Source: Paraphaeosphaeria minitans (taxonomy: Eukaryota; Ascomycota; Dothideomycetes; Pleosporales; Didymosphaeriaceae). Taken from it: DNA of 64,000 bases. Position 1 is the first letter of the stretch; the number at the start of each line of letters is the position of its first letter. The position numbers were made by a program, and so were the translations under genes. This document shows, piece by piece, positions 44,431 to 55,497 of the stretch. The stretch is from positions 3,410,001 to 3,474,000 of the forward strand of contig WJXW01000002.1 of assembly GCA_015832175.1 (NCBI GenBank), read 5' to 3'. The notes below the pieces were generated by a model, which had not been told where the DNA came from, ran no database searches, and worked only from the letters and a program-made list of their open reading frames with translations.

Positions 44431-46527
44431 CTAGGCTGGCGGGCTAGCCGCCTTTGCAGCAGGCTTGGGCTTCGTAGCAGCAGCGATCTGCTCATCCGAC
44501 GGCAGCTCCGGGAGCGGACTCAACCAGCCGCGGGCCTTGTCATACGAGGCGACGGCCCTGACGAGTTTGATAAACACGTTCATGTTGCTCTTGTCCACGC
44601 GTTCCCTAAACTTGTTGATGAGTGTCTGAATCGGCATGCCATCAGGTGGCAGGGCATTGTAGATCTCGCTCGCGGACGGAAGACGGCTCTCTGTAACATT
44701 TATCGTTAGCAAACGGTACACTATGAAAAGTATCGTTAACAAAGAAAACTTACGAGGAGTAGCTGGCACGCCACCAGGAGCCGCAGGACTACCTGCGCGA
44801 CTCCCATTGACCTGCGTTGCTGGGCTGCCCGCACGGCTGGCCGAGGGACTAGCACCAGGAGTGCCACCGAGGCGGACCTTGAGCTTGTGCTTCTTCGGCT
44901 TGCCAGCATCTGTCATCTCGCTGTCGCTGCCAGACGCAGCTCCTGTACGTAAGGATCCAAGCTTGCGTGTACCGTCTGCGTTCTTCTCGTGCTTCTTCTT
45001 GTGCTTCTTACGCGCAGATTCGTTGCCGCTGGCTTCTGAGAGGTTCGCCGAACCGGGGGCCGGTCGCTTCTTCTTGTTGATGTCGGTGGAACGAGGCGCA
45101 GGAGTCGAGCCGCCCTGCGTAGAGGCACCTGAAGCAGTCTTGTCGCCCTCGGGAGCCTTGCCATTTTGTTCAGCAGCCTTTCTCTTCTCCTCTTCCTCCT
45201 TGACCCGCTGCCGCTCGGTCTCAGAGTCTGTTTCGCTGTATTCGGAGTCGCTTCCTGCATAGTCATAGTTCTTCTCGCGCTTGACCAGGGACTTTCGGAT
45301 CTCCTGCTCGAGGGCTTTTTCCTCTGCCTCTTTCTTCTCACGTTCTTCTTCCGCCCAAATTTGGCGCTCATCGCGCAGATCAAAGGCCGCAGCCTGAAGC
45401 TGGTCGCGCTTGAGCTTCTCTTGAGCTTCTTTGATGTTTTCTTCGTCACCATCGAACAGACCATTCAGACCTTCCTCGTCATCGGCGAAATCTTCTTCGA
45501 CATTGAAGTCAATGTCGTCGGCGTCTGCCTCGCGCTTGAACCTAGGCATATCTTCGTCATCGAGCTGTTTGATCCGGCCTTCATCGTCGGCCCCACCGCC
45601 TACTCGCGTACGCAGTTGGCGTGAACGTGATGCCTTTTCAAGATCCATCTCTTCCTTCATCTTCTTCGCCTCGCGGGCTTCAAAGTATGAATCCTTCTTT
45701 GCTTTAACCAACTCGGTATCCTCAGTCGACTTGGCCTTGGTCTTGGGGTCGAACTTGTACCAGCGCTCTAAGGGCGCAATTTGAATGTGGGGGTTCTGCC
45801 CTGGCAAGGTTTCGAGGGTCAACATGACATGCCTGTCAGACAATTGCGCCTCATATAGTCCGGACCATGTCTGCGAGTTATCATCGTCCTCTAGGTGCCA
45901 AGGCAGGGTCTCCTCGTATCGCAGTCGCTGGCGCTTCCTCGCTTCGGGCGTATCGTCTGGGCGGTATTTTTGCTCCGTCTTCTTGCCAAAGGGCTTGTTC
46001 TTGGTGGCCCCGGTCGGCGCAATCTGGGCCTGGATGTTTTCGCGCTTCAGCCGACGCGCCTCCCGCTCCTCTTCCTGGCGCTCGCGCTCTTTGGCCTCTT
46101 CCAAGTCTTCCTCTTTCTCTTCCTCGGGTTCCTTTCCGCCCGGCGGCGCACGCGGGTCCCGGCGGTGGAGGCGAACTGGCGGCGTGAACTGGTTCTCGTC
46201 CTGAATGTTGACGTGAGTTTTGGCATGCATTCTCATAACGTGATGGCGCATGTCTTTCAGGTCTTTCCGTGTCACGACGAGCGGGTACGACGCGGCTCCC
46301 GCCTCGATGAACTCGCGGCGGAGCTGGTCGATGCTGACGGGTTGGTTGGGGGCATCACGCGTGTTCAGCTGGGTGAGCGAAGTGACGGTGCGCGCAACCT
46401 TCTTGAGAGGCCGCTGCGGCTGGCGCAGCACGCTTGTTGCCTGACGCGGCCTGCGTTTTTTTACGACGGGAGCTGCCCCAGGTGCAGCGGCCGCGGCGTT
46501 CGCGGGCGGGGGCGGCGCTCCGTTCAT
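44431..46527 (-). CDS. TFG1: Transcription initiation factor IIF, alpha subunit (RAP74/Tfg1)
   Basis: Exons 46527-44754 and 44690-44431 give 677 aa. TFIIF alpha pairs with Tfg2 to bind RNA polymerase II at initiation and elongation. The N-terminus contains the dimerisation region (RRDPRAPP, then ARKRQRLRYEETLPWHLEDDDNSQTWSGLYEAQLSDRHVMLTL and WYKFDPK). A long charged centre follows with acidic and Lys/Glu runs. The C-terminal winged helix lies mainly in exon 2 (RLPSASEIYNALPPDGMPIQTLINKFRERV, FIKLVRAVASYDKARGWL) and would contact the CTD phosphatase Fcp1. The 63-nt intron (GTAAGT...TTACAG) is a multiple of three and stop-free; if retained it would add 21 hydrophobic residues just before the winged helix. 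Start codon stands 417 bp from the divergent nucleotidyltransferase gene. Confidence 0.96.
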   Translation of the reverse strand: MNGAPPPPANAAAAAPGAAPVVKKRRPRQATSVLRQPQRPLKKVARTVTSLTQLNTRDAPNQPVSIDQLRREFIEAGAASYPLVVTRKDLKDMRHHVMRMHAKTHVNIQDENQFTPPVRLHRRDPRAPPGGKEPEEEKEEDLEEAKERERQEEEREARRLKRENIQAQIAPTGATKNKPFGKKTEQKYRPDDTPEARKRQRLRYEETLPWHLEDDDNSQTWSGLYEAQLSDRHVMLTLETLPGQNPHIQIAPLERWYKFDPKTKAKSTEDTELVKAKKDSYFEAREAKKMKEEMDLEKASRSRQLRTRVGGGADDEGRIKQLDDEDMPRFKREADADDIDFNVEEDFADDEEGLNGLFDGDEENIKEAQEKLKRDQLQAAAFDLRDERQIWAEEEREKKEAEEKALEQEIRKSLVKREKNYDYAGSDSEYSETDSETERQRVKEEEEKRKAAEQNGKAPEGDKTASGASTQGGSTPAPRSTDINKKKRPAPGSANLSEASGNESARKKHKKKHEKNADGTRKLGSLRTGAASGSDSEMTDAGKPKKHKLKVRLGGTPGASPSASRAGSPATQVNGSRAGSPAAPGGVPATPRKFSLLTILFIVYRLLTINVTESRLPSASEIYNALPPDGMPIQTLINKFRERVDKSNMNVFIKLVRAVASYDKARGWLSPLPELPSDEQIAAATKPKPAAKAASPPA

Positions 46528-46944
46528 CGCGGAGGTTCGTGAGCGAGTGTGTGCGTATAGCAGGAGGGCTTCTGGTGCGCCGGTGTAGTTGTTTGGGTGG
46601 AAGAATGAAGGTGGGTGGGTGTGTGCGAAGAAAGAGAGAGAGAGGCCGTCGCTTTGTTACCTGCTGCGCAACGACGCCGCCAAGCCCTAGCATTGATACT
46701 AGCGCCGCGGGCGGGCGTGCAGGGGTCCGTGAGACCCTGCAATTCACCTCTGGCACCTGCGCCCCGCGCCCACAAACACGGAATGAGCCGACAAGGTCGC
46801 AGCGTATTCGTGGTCATCCAAGTGGCCTGGTGCGCACGTACCGTCATACGTTGCCGTCTTCCAACGACTTAGTCTAGCGTTATACCGAGCAGCGCGCTTT
46901 CTCTACATCGTAACGCAGGTTGAGGACCAGTATCAACTCTCAAC
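46528..46944. promoter_or_regulatory. Shared upstream region of TFIIF alpha and the nucleotidyltransferase gene
   Basis: This is 417 bp between divergent start codons. A GAGAGAGAGAG tract near 46630-46645 is the only visible motif. The promoter role is inferred from position. Confidence 0.45.
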
Positions 46945-49110
46945 ATGGCCGAACAGCATGCGCAAAGCAGCCTGGAGGACGAGTTGCGAAGCATGATCCT
47001 GACCAACGTCACCATCGGCAGCATTCCCGACTCATCAACTACCCACATGGCCAACCACCACCAGCAAAACTGGAGGTCACGAGGTCGGGGAAGAGCGCGC
47101 GGAAGGCCGTACGCACCTCGCGGAGGGCACCATTGGGCTGGAACTGAGCATCAACAACGTGGCTTCCTCGTTGCACCGCCCGAGCAGAACACGGCGCCGC
47201 AATCAATGCCTAGAATCATTCAACGGCCGTATAATCCTAATGGAAACATCCTAAATCCTGTACAATCTGCAGGACCCTCCCGACCATACGGCCCTCATGA
47301 ACATCAACCGCGGCGTGGTCAGGCCATGAGGAGTCCGTACGCCACATCCTCCAACGGAGGCTTTCAGCAGCACCAAGTCTCAGATCCCGCGCTCCAGGCA
47401 ATCTACCTCGACCACCTAGCTTCTCTGGAGGTACCGAAAGCCGAGATCACACAAGAAGAGTTTGAGGAAAAGGAAACCTTTAGGCAACAACTAGAGTCGG
47501 TGTGCCAGAAGGAGTTTGCCGACAAGTACAACGGCGACATTGCTTCTATTAAGCTGGTCACTTTTGGCAGCATAGCTTCCGGCTTTGCCACACTGGGGTC
47601 AGACATGGATCTCGCTATAGTGCCACAATGGAAAGACCCAACCAAGTCTCAGGAGTCGAGCATCGACCGAGACATTCCACGTTTGCTGGAACGCGCCGTC
47701 CTCGACGCAAAGATGGGTGGACGCCTTCTGACTAGAACACGTGTGCCGATCCTGAAAGTATGCCAAAAACCGACCGAGGATCTGTACAACGCCCTATTCG
47801 AAGAACGCCAGCATTGGGACCAATTGCCGGAGGAAGAGCGGTATGCAGTGCCAGCTGCTCCTGGTGCTTTAGTCCAAAACCCATCCGAAGCCCAGGAACA
47901 GGACAAGTCTCCTCAAGTGAACGATTCGCAGAGTTTCCCCACGCTCGCAGAGGCCAAGGCAGCTAAAGGCATCATGCGATCGGCTCCTAGCGTCAGAGTG
48001 AATGACCGCTATGATGACGGCAAAGCGGAGGTTTTGCAGGCACCAGCATCTGACGGCTTCAAGGAGAACAGCGTTGCTAAAGAAACTGCAGATACCGCTG
48101 AACGCTCGAAGAACCAACAACCTCGCGGTCCCAAGAAGTGGCTACGAGAGAGGAAATCAGGCCCACTCGACTTCCCAAAGGTCGGTGTAGGAATCCAATG
48201 CGACGTCAACTTCGAGAATCCACTCGCAATTCATAACACCCAGCTACTCCGCTGCTATTCTCTCACAGACCCACGCGTACGCCCCATGGTTCTCTTCGTC
48301 AAAGCCTGGGCCAAGCGCCGCAAGGTCAATAGCGCATACTCCGGTACCCTCTCCTCCTACGGCTGGGTTCTGATGGTCCTCCACTACCTAGTAAACATGG
48401 CCAACCCGCCCGTATGTCCAAACCTCCAATCAAGCTGGCGCGCAACCACCACCAAGGCAGAAGACCTGCAGCAGCTTCTCGACCATACCATCGTCGGCGG
48501 CTACGCCGTCCGCTTCTGGCACGACGAAGCCGCCATCGCGCGACTCGCCAGCGACGGCCAGCTAAGCCGCAACACACAGTCGATCGGCGAGCTTCTGCGC
48601 GGCTTTTTCCACTACTACGCCTCCATCGCGCAGCCCAGCCACTACGGCCAGAAGCACTGGTCCTTCTTCTGGGCGACGGAAGTGCTCAGCCTCCGGACGC
48701 CAGGCGGCATACGCCAGAAAACAGAGAAGGGCTGGACCAAGGCCACAACGACGATTTCGAACGGCAAGGAGGTCCGTCAGCGGTATCTATTCGCTATCGA
48801 GGACCCGTTTGAGCTGGACCACAATGTGGCGCGCACGGTTACACATGATGGTATTGTGGCTATACGCGATGAGCTTCGCCGCGCGGGACGCCTACTGAAT
48901 TCCGTCGGGAGAGGACAGGTGCCCGAGGGTGGCTTGTTCGATGAGGTGGTGGAGCAGGCGCCGCCGGTGACCCCGAACACGGCCGAAGCTGGGTCTGAGG
49001 CAGCGATGCTGGCGGTAGAGGGAGCTGCTGTCGAGACTAGCGGTGGAGCTGGCAATAGCACAATGGCCGCTGCGACAAATCATTCTGCACCTGTTGCTGG
49101 TACGGGTTGA
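46945..49110 (+). CDS. Cid1/Cid13-type poly(A)/poly(U) RNA nucleotidyltransferase
   Basis: This single-exon gene encodes 721 aa. Non-canonical poly(A) polymerases of this type add A, U or C residues to RNA 3' ends to control mRNA decay (CutA/CutB in Aspergillus, Cid proteins in fission yeast). A disordered RG-rich N-terminus (RSRGRGRARGRPYAPRGGHH) is followed by the nucleotidyltransferase core with VTFGSIASGFATLGSDMDLAIV (helical-turn GS and the first two catalytic Asp residues); the third Asp should lie in the strand VGVGIQCDVNFENPLAIHNTQLL. An insertion of about 110 disordered residues separates these two motifs. The PAP-associated domain follows (VLFVKAWAKRRKVNSAYSGTLSSYGWVLMVLHYLV, SIGELLRGFFHYYA, IEDPFELDHNVARTV). 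The CutA/CutB assignment cannot be separated by eye. Confidence 0.95.
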   Translation: MAEQHAQSSLEDELRSMILTNVTIGSIPDSSTTHMANHHQQNWRSRGRGRARGRPYAPRGGHHWAGTEHQQRGFLVAPPEQNTAPQSMPRIIQRPYNPNGNILNPVQSAGPSRPYGPHEHQPRRGQAMRSPYATSSNGGFQQHQVSDPALQAIYLDHLASLEVPKAEITQEEFEEKETFRQQLESVCQKEFADKYNGDIASIKLVTFGSIASGFATLGSDMDLAIVPQWKDPTKSQESSIDRDIPRLLERAVLDAKMGGRLLTRTRVPILKVCQKPTEDLYNALFEERQHWDQLPEEERYAVPAAPGALVQNPSEAQEQDKSPQVNDSQSFPTLAEAKAAKGIMRSAPSVRVNDRYDDGKAEVLQAPASDGFKENSVAKETADTAERSKNQQPRGPKKWLRERKSGPLDFPKVGVGIQCDVNFENPLAIHNTQLLRCYSLTDPRVRPMVLFVKAWAKRRKVNSAYSGTLSSYGWVLMVLHYLVNMANPPVCPNLQSSWRATTTKAEDLQQLLDHTIVGGYAVRFWHDEAAIARLASDGQLSRNTQSIGELLRGFFHYYASIAQPSHYGQKHWSFFWATEVLSLRTPGGIRQKTEKGWTKATTTISNGKEVRQRYLFAIEDPFELDHNVARTVTHDGIVAIRDELRRAGRLLNSVGRGQVPEGGLFDEVVEQAPPVTPNTAEAGSEAAMLAVEGAAVETSGGAGNSTMAAATNHSAPVAGTG

Positions 49111-49698
49111 GTCAAGCTTGAATTCGAGGTTTGCTGCAGAGTTGTCCTCAGACGAAAGAGAAGGACGTCGCATATCTTGCGGTGCATGACAGCGCTGCGA
49201 TGACGGCCAAATTATGATGATGATGGGGAGTTTCAGGGGATCGCGCACATAGCTTATGTTGAATGACACGGCACGGCCATCACGGCAAGGATTGTTTACG
49301 AAGAACAGCTCTTAAAGCTCGGTATCTGAGTATATTTCATGTACATACCTATAAAAACGAATCTTCAATCAATAAAACGTATGATCATCATCGCATATCG
49401 TGTGACGGCCTCGAGTGTTCTTCCACGAGACTGGTCATGAGATGGCAATACTGCGAGCAAAGAGGTCTTTCAAGTGCATGTTTCATTGCATTGCTATCCG
49501 TAGATACTCATTATGCCGTAGCTTAGTACGCGCTTCACATGAAGTTATGGAAACCTAACACACAATGAACATGTAGTCCCTTCCCATCCTGAAACTCCGT
49601 TGTATCCTAAATGCCCTTAGAGCTGACGACGCAGTCTTGACGACTTAGCGCATAACAATTCAAGCCGATGTCGATCGATCGATCGATCAATCAATCAA
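49111..49698. other. Convergent spacer with a tetranucleotide repeat
   Basis: This holds 3' regions of two convergent genes. A GATC-to-AATC tetranucleotide run (49671-49702) abuts and overlaps the stop codon of the sugar transporter. Confidence 0.5.
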
Positions 49699-49702
49699 TC
49701 AA
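49671..49702. repeat. (GATC)n/(AATC)n microsatellite
   Basis: About four copies of GATC pass into about four copies of AATC. The run reaches the stop codon of the neighbouring gene, so length change here would alter its 3' UTR. Confidence 0.85.
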
Positions 49703-51611
49703 GTGGTAGTTGGAGCCGCCGTCGTAGTGGTGGTAGCAGCTGGGTGCGCAGCAGTCGTGATCTTCAGCTCGCCTTTCTCGATATCACGCTGCAGCTGATC
49801 GAGGCGCGAGGAGCCGCCGTGCGTCTTCCAAGCAGGAATGCCGCGGTCGAAGACCTCGTCCATCTCCTCGAGGGTCTTGCCCTTGGTCTCAGGAGCTCTG
49901 CATCGCCTGTTAGTCACATGATGGAATATTATTCGGTGGTAACTTACGTGAGGAACATGTGGATGAACGCAATGCCGTTGAAGGTAGCGAAGATCATGTA
50001 CATCTTCCAGTTGATTTTCCAGAGAAGCGGAGGCACGCCGAAGGCGAGAATGCAGTTCCAGAGCCAGTTGGAGGCTGTGGCGAGGGAGACGGCCTTCGCG
50101 CGGACCTTGGCGGGGAAGATCTCGGATGGGTATGTCCACGAGGTTGGGCCCCAGGTAGTGGCAAAGCTGGCGACGAAGAGGTACGAGCAGGCGACGATAC
50201 CTTGCGAGACGCCCTTGTTATTGACGATGCGCCAGGAGGTGTTCTTGTCCGGGTCATCCCAGTGCTCGCCGTATGATGCCTGGAGCGCACCCGAGATGAA
50301 GAGCCAGGACATCATGAGGAACGATCCGATCAACAGCGCCGGGCGGCGGCCGAACTTATCGAGGTACAGGATTGCCGGGAGAGTCATGGCCACGTTGATG
50401 ATGTACTGGATGGAGGAGGTGAGCAGCGGATCGGCGATGTTGGCTCCTTTCATAATGTAGACGATATAGTACATCCTGTGCTTGTTAACGAAACGCTTTC
50501 CTTAGAGGAAGGGCCAACATGGGGTTAAATACTTACATGATGTTCATGCCGCACAACTGGCTCCACATCTGGATGCTCATGCCGAGGATGACACGCTTGA
50601 AGATGCGCGGCTTGACGAGGGCCCCGAATGAAGTCTCGGCCTGTTCACGCTCAAATGCAAGCGCCTCCTCAATTTCCTTGTACTCGGCCAGAACCTTTGG
50701 ATGATTGACATCACCACCGCCATGTAGGTGAGCCAATACCTGGATAGCCTCTTCCCAACGGTCCTTTGACGCCAGCCAACGCGGAGAGTACGGGAAGAAG
50801 AACATGCCAGCGAGGAGAATGAAACCAGGAACCATTTGGATACCCCAGGGGATGCGGAAAGCTGAGGTTCCTTGGTTCGGGTTGTTGGCACCTCCGTCGA
50901 CGAATGAGGCTCCGTATTGAATGAAGTACTGGATCAAGATTCCCCTAGCAGGTGTTAGCATGTTTCAGTGTATCCGAAGGCAACACAGTGTATCCGTACC
51001 AGGTGATGGCCCATTGTTGCAAGGAAACAACGCGACCACGGATTTCTTTGCGGGCAATCTCTGACTGGTACACGGGGACGATTGCCGAGGCGATACCGAT
51101 TGAGATGCCAGAAACCACACGGCCAAAGCAGAGGAGAGCAACACCGTTGGCTGCAGTTTGGAAGATAGAACCGATGATCCAGATCAAGGCCGAGATTTGA
51201 ATCGCAGTACGGCGTGAGAGCCTGTCGGCGATGAAAGAGGATATCAGCGAACCCACGAAGGAACCTGCAGGCATAGAAGCCGTGATTCCACCTTGACGGT
51301 AACCGGCAGCTGCGGCAGTTAGCTTGGCAACCTTGTTTTGATGTACTCTACATACGGTTGCCGAAGTAGTTCTTGTAGCCATTCGTGCCCAGAACGCCTG
51401 ACATGGAAGAGATATCAAAGCCGAACCTGTGGCGAAGAGGTCAGTGTATGCTTGAAAGGCGTCGATAGCTTCGCACTGGGAGATACGTACAGTCCACCGC
51501 CAATGGCGGCGAAGGCGCAGATGGCGTAGGTATTATAGAACGTCTGTATAAGCTTAGCACATCTTCATCAAGGTCGAGGTCGAGGTGGATCTTGGCCGAG
51601 CTTACCTTCAT
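49699..51611 (-). CDS. MFS sugar transporter, seven coding exons with a 6-nt first exon
   Basis: Exons 51611-51606 (ATGAAG), 51543-51491, 51426-51356, 51309-51000, 50944-50537, 50475-49948 and 49897-49699 join in phase to 524 aa. This is a 12-helix sugar:H+ symporter of the hexose type. Marks: GGGLFGFDISSMSG, ADRLSRRTAIQISA, the PESPR equivalent YSPRWLASKDR, SQLCGMNIMMYYIVYIM, LYLDKFGRRPALLIG, the signature WGPTSWTYPSEIFPAKVRAKA, and APETKGKTLEEMDEVFD after the last helix. The tail is Thr/Ala-rich. The text fits monosaccharide transporters of the HXT/Mst type; the sugar cannot be told. A start in exon 2 would remove part of helix 1, so the tiny first exon is favoured. Confidence 0.94.
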
Positions 51612-54600
51612 CTTTGCCAATTGGGTCGACGGGTTGTGGGAGGAACAGAAGGCGCTGTAGGGCAGGCAGGGTTTTTATGGTTGGTCGCACGTTTGCTGGA
51701 ACCCGCGTGATGGGGAGAGAGTGGCCAGCGCGTGTGCCAAGGAAGTCCATTCACCTGGAAACCCAGGGCACGGTCAGCATGAGTTGGCCCGAGAGTATGC
51801 GATCAGGGTCACCAGGTCCTGCCACGGCTACCCCCCCCCCCCCCACCCGGCAAACAAGCACTCGCATGGTGTCCATGTCTGGGGAACTGGGGGAATTGCA
51901 GGGGTGCGGGTGCCTGCTCGGCCATCCATATGCTGCAGCTGCTCCGCCAATCGAGTGGCCTAAGCATAACTCCTTCCACCCATAGCAGTACTCGTCTACG
52001 CAAGTTTGCCCCCCCCCAATGGTCGCCCAACGCCCAGCTTGGGTTCTCCATTGACGCCGTGGAATCAGGTGAAACCCATGGCCCGTCATACTCGTACTTC
52101 GTACTCGAAGGTGTCAAGCGTGGTTGTAATATGCCACTGGCTGATAGTGGCAGGTAGCATTCACTTGAACTCGCCCTGACAGCCAAGCCAACTGAATACA
52201 GAGAGTCTCAGCTCAGATCTTCGGAGACGGGAAGCAGGGTCGCAGGCTTCCACGAATCCCATGGAAGATATGCAACAGAAAGGCATAGCCTGAGCTTGAT
52301 CGGCGTGTGCCAACCGGTTTCCTGTGATCCTTTGCATGGCTGCATCTGCTGACTTGGCGCCCAAGAAGACTTCTTCTCCATTGCACGAGCGAGTTGACGG
52401 CCTTAAACACGGAGCTAACATTCCCAGGGGCACGAGCTGAAGGGTCCTTGTCCCGTGTCACCCGTCCTGGTGGTCGAAGGTTGGGTTTGGATGCGCTCAA
52501 CGTCTGCACCGGCGCCACTGCAACGGTGCGGAGAAAGCCCAACTGTAAGGCGCTTGGCGCCCTCGCCCTGCTGACTCCGCTCGCCATCGAAAAGAGGACG
52601 CCTTGTGTGAATACAAACTTATGAAGGATGGGGTCCTCGCTCTTGTCTACGTGAAATCCTACCAATCGTCGATCGCCGAGAAGGACCCAAATATGAAGCA
52701 TGCGGCACGGGCGTGCGGATTTCGATATCTGGAAACACAGCCGTCGAATGCTTTCCACCTACCGCATTAATTCAGGCCAACAGGCGGAACCTGAAGCTGG
52801 TGCTACAGAAAAAGGGATTGGTTGCCCAGAACGCCACAATTTAGCGGACTGCAATGTCGACATGTTGAGGCCACAGGGTACATTTATTTCAAGCGCTAGA
52901 CCAGCAACGTCAGGCAGTGGCTGGATGATCATTATTGGGTATGTATGCTTGTGGACGATGAGGGAACCTGTTTTTGATGAGTGGAAAACACATGGCCGGC
53001 GAAGTACCTATGTCTACCTAGCTTTCCAAGGAGGGTGGAGCGACTGGGTCTTGGCAAGCCTGCTGAGCACCTGGATAAAAACCCCCGTCTACTACGAACT
53101 CCAACAGGATCATATTCCCAAACTACCTGCCTAGTCCTATCGTATGGCGCACGGCACATATACCTCATGCGTTATGTTGCTCCATTGTCCGAAAGATCAC
53201 GTATTTCCTTGCACCGCATTCGAGGTCGCGTTCCTCCCATGAAAAAGAAGGGTCTCGCAACATGAAAATCATGGGTACCCTGCAGGACAACGACTCCGGC
53301 GGTATAAGTATTGACTATTGTGGAGTTCAAAACGCTGGACGATAAGTAATGCAGTGAATGCACCCGGAGCTTGCAACATTTGGCGGGCTTGCAACTATGG
53401 TGGACGCTGTGCGAGCGTGATCTGCACAACAGCACTTCCAGAAGTTGACCGAAATCCTCCAAGCAAACTGGATCACTGGCCCTTAGTTCATGAACTGGAG
53501 CTAAATAGCGACCTCAAACACATATCTCCTGTCACAGCGTGGAGCGCTGTACTGGACATCTGTCAAGCAACGTCTCACTTGGTTGTCAAAGCAGCGACGA
53601 CCGAGGAGGCCTCAGCGGCAAAGTGCGGAATCGCACCCAGGCAGGGGCTCCAAGCTCTTCAAGATCTGACATTCTATGATAGGGGGTTTCAAGCTTTGGT
53701 TTTAACCCTGTCTGAACAATCCGAGCGCATGCTAGGAATATATTTCTTGACGGTAGGGAGACATCAGCTAACATGCTCGGGAATCTCGGAGCACCATACA
53801 CGTTGTACTGTACATCGTCGTGCCTATACTTCACAGTGCGCACAGTTCTCGATTACTGATCCTATCAAGAGTGCCTTCTACGACTTTGTGCACTTTCAAC
53901 AGCACACTAGGGTTTGTCACGGACACCACTGATTTCTTCGCCTTCACCAACGCATCGGCCGACAGTGTTTAAAGTTTGCTTTTCCTTTATCCGTCATCAT
54001 AGCGTGGGTGAGCGTGTAGCTTCACTTTCACCACGAAGTGCCTAAAGCAGTGATAAGTCAAGAGTTTGCCGGCTCAGACGCGCGGTCGCGACCAGTGAGC
54101 GGTGGGACCCACCGTTACCTAGTTGTCGGTCAAAGAATCAAACGCAGGCCTTGCCAGCTATTTGTACCTCGGTCTCTACATGACCCAGAAGGAGAAAAAC
54201 AGTTTCCCAGATCTGAAGAACATCCGCATCCGCAATCTCCATGTCAAGGACGACCGAGCTCTGACATCTTCTCGATTTCCAGTCTCAAAGGCCTTCTTTC
54301 GGGAGCGTTTCGCTTCTTCGCCCTCGCACATAATGGGGCGTCATAGTACGAGCGCCGCGTTTGCTGGACAATCGCCACTGCCTGCGATGTTTTAGAAATG
54401 TATTAATGAGTTGAGTCTTAGAAGGAAGGCAAACAGTAGCATTAGGCTGAAGCCGTTGCATCTATTAAAAGGAAGAAACACCATGAAACAGGACCATGGT
54501 ATGTTGGTATTCGCGATTTTACATGTATTGAGTTGAATCACTCGGCGCCGTTGCTGCTTTGAAATACCATGATGGTGAGCCATTATGAACCGAGGTATGG

Positions 54601-54672
54601 CATCCGACCTTCCCAATGCAATCCGTGAACGCCATATGTATTACCGTGAGACAAAATCCGAATCCGCTACAT
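51612..54672. other. Three-kilobase gene-free region
   Basis: The region holds a run of 15 C near 51831-51845, a second C run near 52011, and open frames of up to 204 codons (53318-53932) without domain resemblance or splice support. I see no gene, repeat array or transposon end here. Confidence 0.5.
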
Positions 54673-55497
54673 CTAAGCGGCAGCGGTTAGAGCCCCATCT
54701 CCCAGCACCCGCGCGACAATGATATACGATATCAGCGTGCCGATGACGATTCTCCACCTGTTGCGACTGAACCAGCTCTGGCTCGCTTCCCGCGCGACCT
54801 GGCCTTGCTGGACGACTGCCCCGACCGTAGTCGCGCTGCCGCTGGCGCGCTTCCTCAGACCCGCCATGTCGGGCGAGCAGTGTGGTTGTGACGACGAGGC
54901 GAGCGGGAGGCCGGTCTGCAGGTTGATACGCTTCTCCTTCATCCACTTCTGATTCTCTTCCTCCAGCTCAGGCCACTCCGCGCGGAACTTGGTGCCGCCG
55001 TCGCCAGCCTTGATGGCGCCCGCACCGCGGGTGCCGTTGTTCTGTGCCTTGGAGCCGCCGCCCGTGCTGTTCCACCATCGTGTGCGCTGCGCGAACAGCT
55101 TGCGCTCTGCGTCCGACGCGCGCACCGAGCCGGTCGTCATCTCCTCGCTCGTCATGAAGCTCAGCAGGCCCGTCAGGATGGTGCTGACCTCCCACGCGGG
55201 GTTGAAGCTCTTGGGGTGGAAGTCGGAGATGCTGAGGCACAGGCGGGTACTGGACTGGAAGCGGCCAGAGGGCGTGTGCATGCGGATGGCGGGCGGGGCG
55301 AAGGGGTAGTCTGGCGGGAACATGAGCGTGCCCCAGTACTGGCCGCCGTCGTACGGCGTGTCGGGCGGGCCGGTCAGAACGTAGTGCCACTCGAGGATGT
55401 TCCTTTCGGACGGGTGCGCGATGATGTACGGCGGGGGAGACTTGGATATGGTCGCATATTCTCGCGTGAGGCGCTTGGTTGCTGCAGGTGTCGCCAT
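54673..55497 (-). CDS. UBC6: Ubiquitin-conjugating enzyme E2, tail-anchored ER form (Ubc6)
   Basis: This single exon encodes 274 aa from the ATG at 55497 (MATPAATKRLTREY); an in-frame ATG at 55572 is upstream of the conserved text. Ubc6 transfers ubiquitin in ER-associated degradation with the Doa10 ligase, in yeast often priming on Ser/Thr. The UBC fold begins at residue 6: YIIAHPSERNILEWHYVLTGPPDTPYDGGQYWG, FPPDYPFAPPAIRMHTPSGRF, catalytic Cys in TRLCLSISDFHPKSFNPAW, and ILTGLLSFMTSEE. A disordered charged linker leads to a single C-terminal membrane helix (WRIVIGTLISYIIVARVLG) with a short lumenal end. Head-to-head with SAM50, 333 bp apart. Confidence 0.97.
   Translation of the reverse strand: MATPAATKRLTREYATISKSPPPYIIAHPSERNILEWHYVLTGPPDTPYDGGQYWGTLMFPPDYPFAPPAIRMHTPSGRFQSSTRLCLSISDFHPKSFNPAWEVSTILTGLLSFMTSEEMTTGSVRASDAERKLFAQRTRWWNSTGGGSKAQNNGTRGAGAIKAGDGGTKFRAEWPELEEENQKWMKEKRINLQTGLPLASSSQPHCSPDMAGLRKRASGSATTVGAVVQQGQVAREASQSWFSRNRWRIVIGTLISYIIVARVLGDGALTAAA

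Noticed and set aside
45166..46542. Several open frames of 100-215 codons opposite TFIIF alpha
   Set aside because: They are shadows of the charged coding sequence on the other strand.
53318..53932. 204-codon forward open frame
   Set aside because: No recognisable motif, no supporting splice sites or neighbours; other frames in the region are similarly long.
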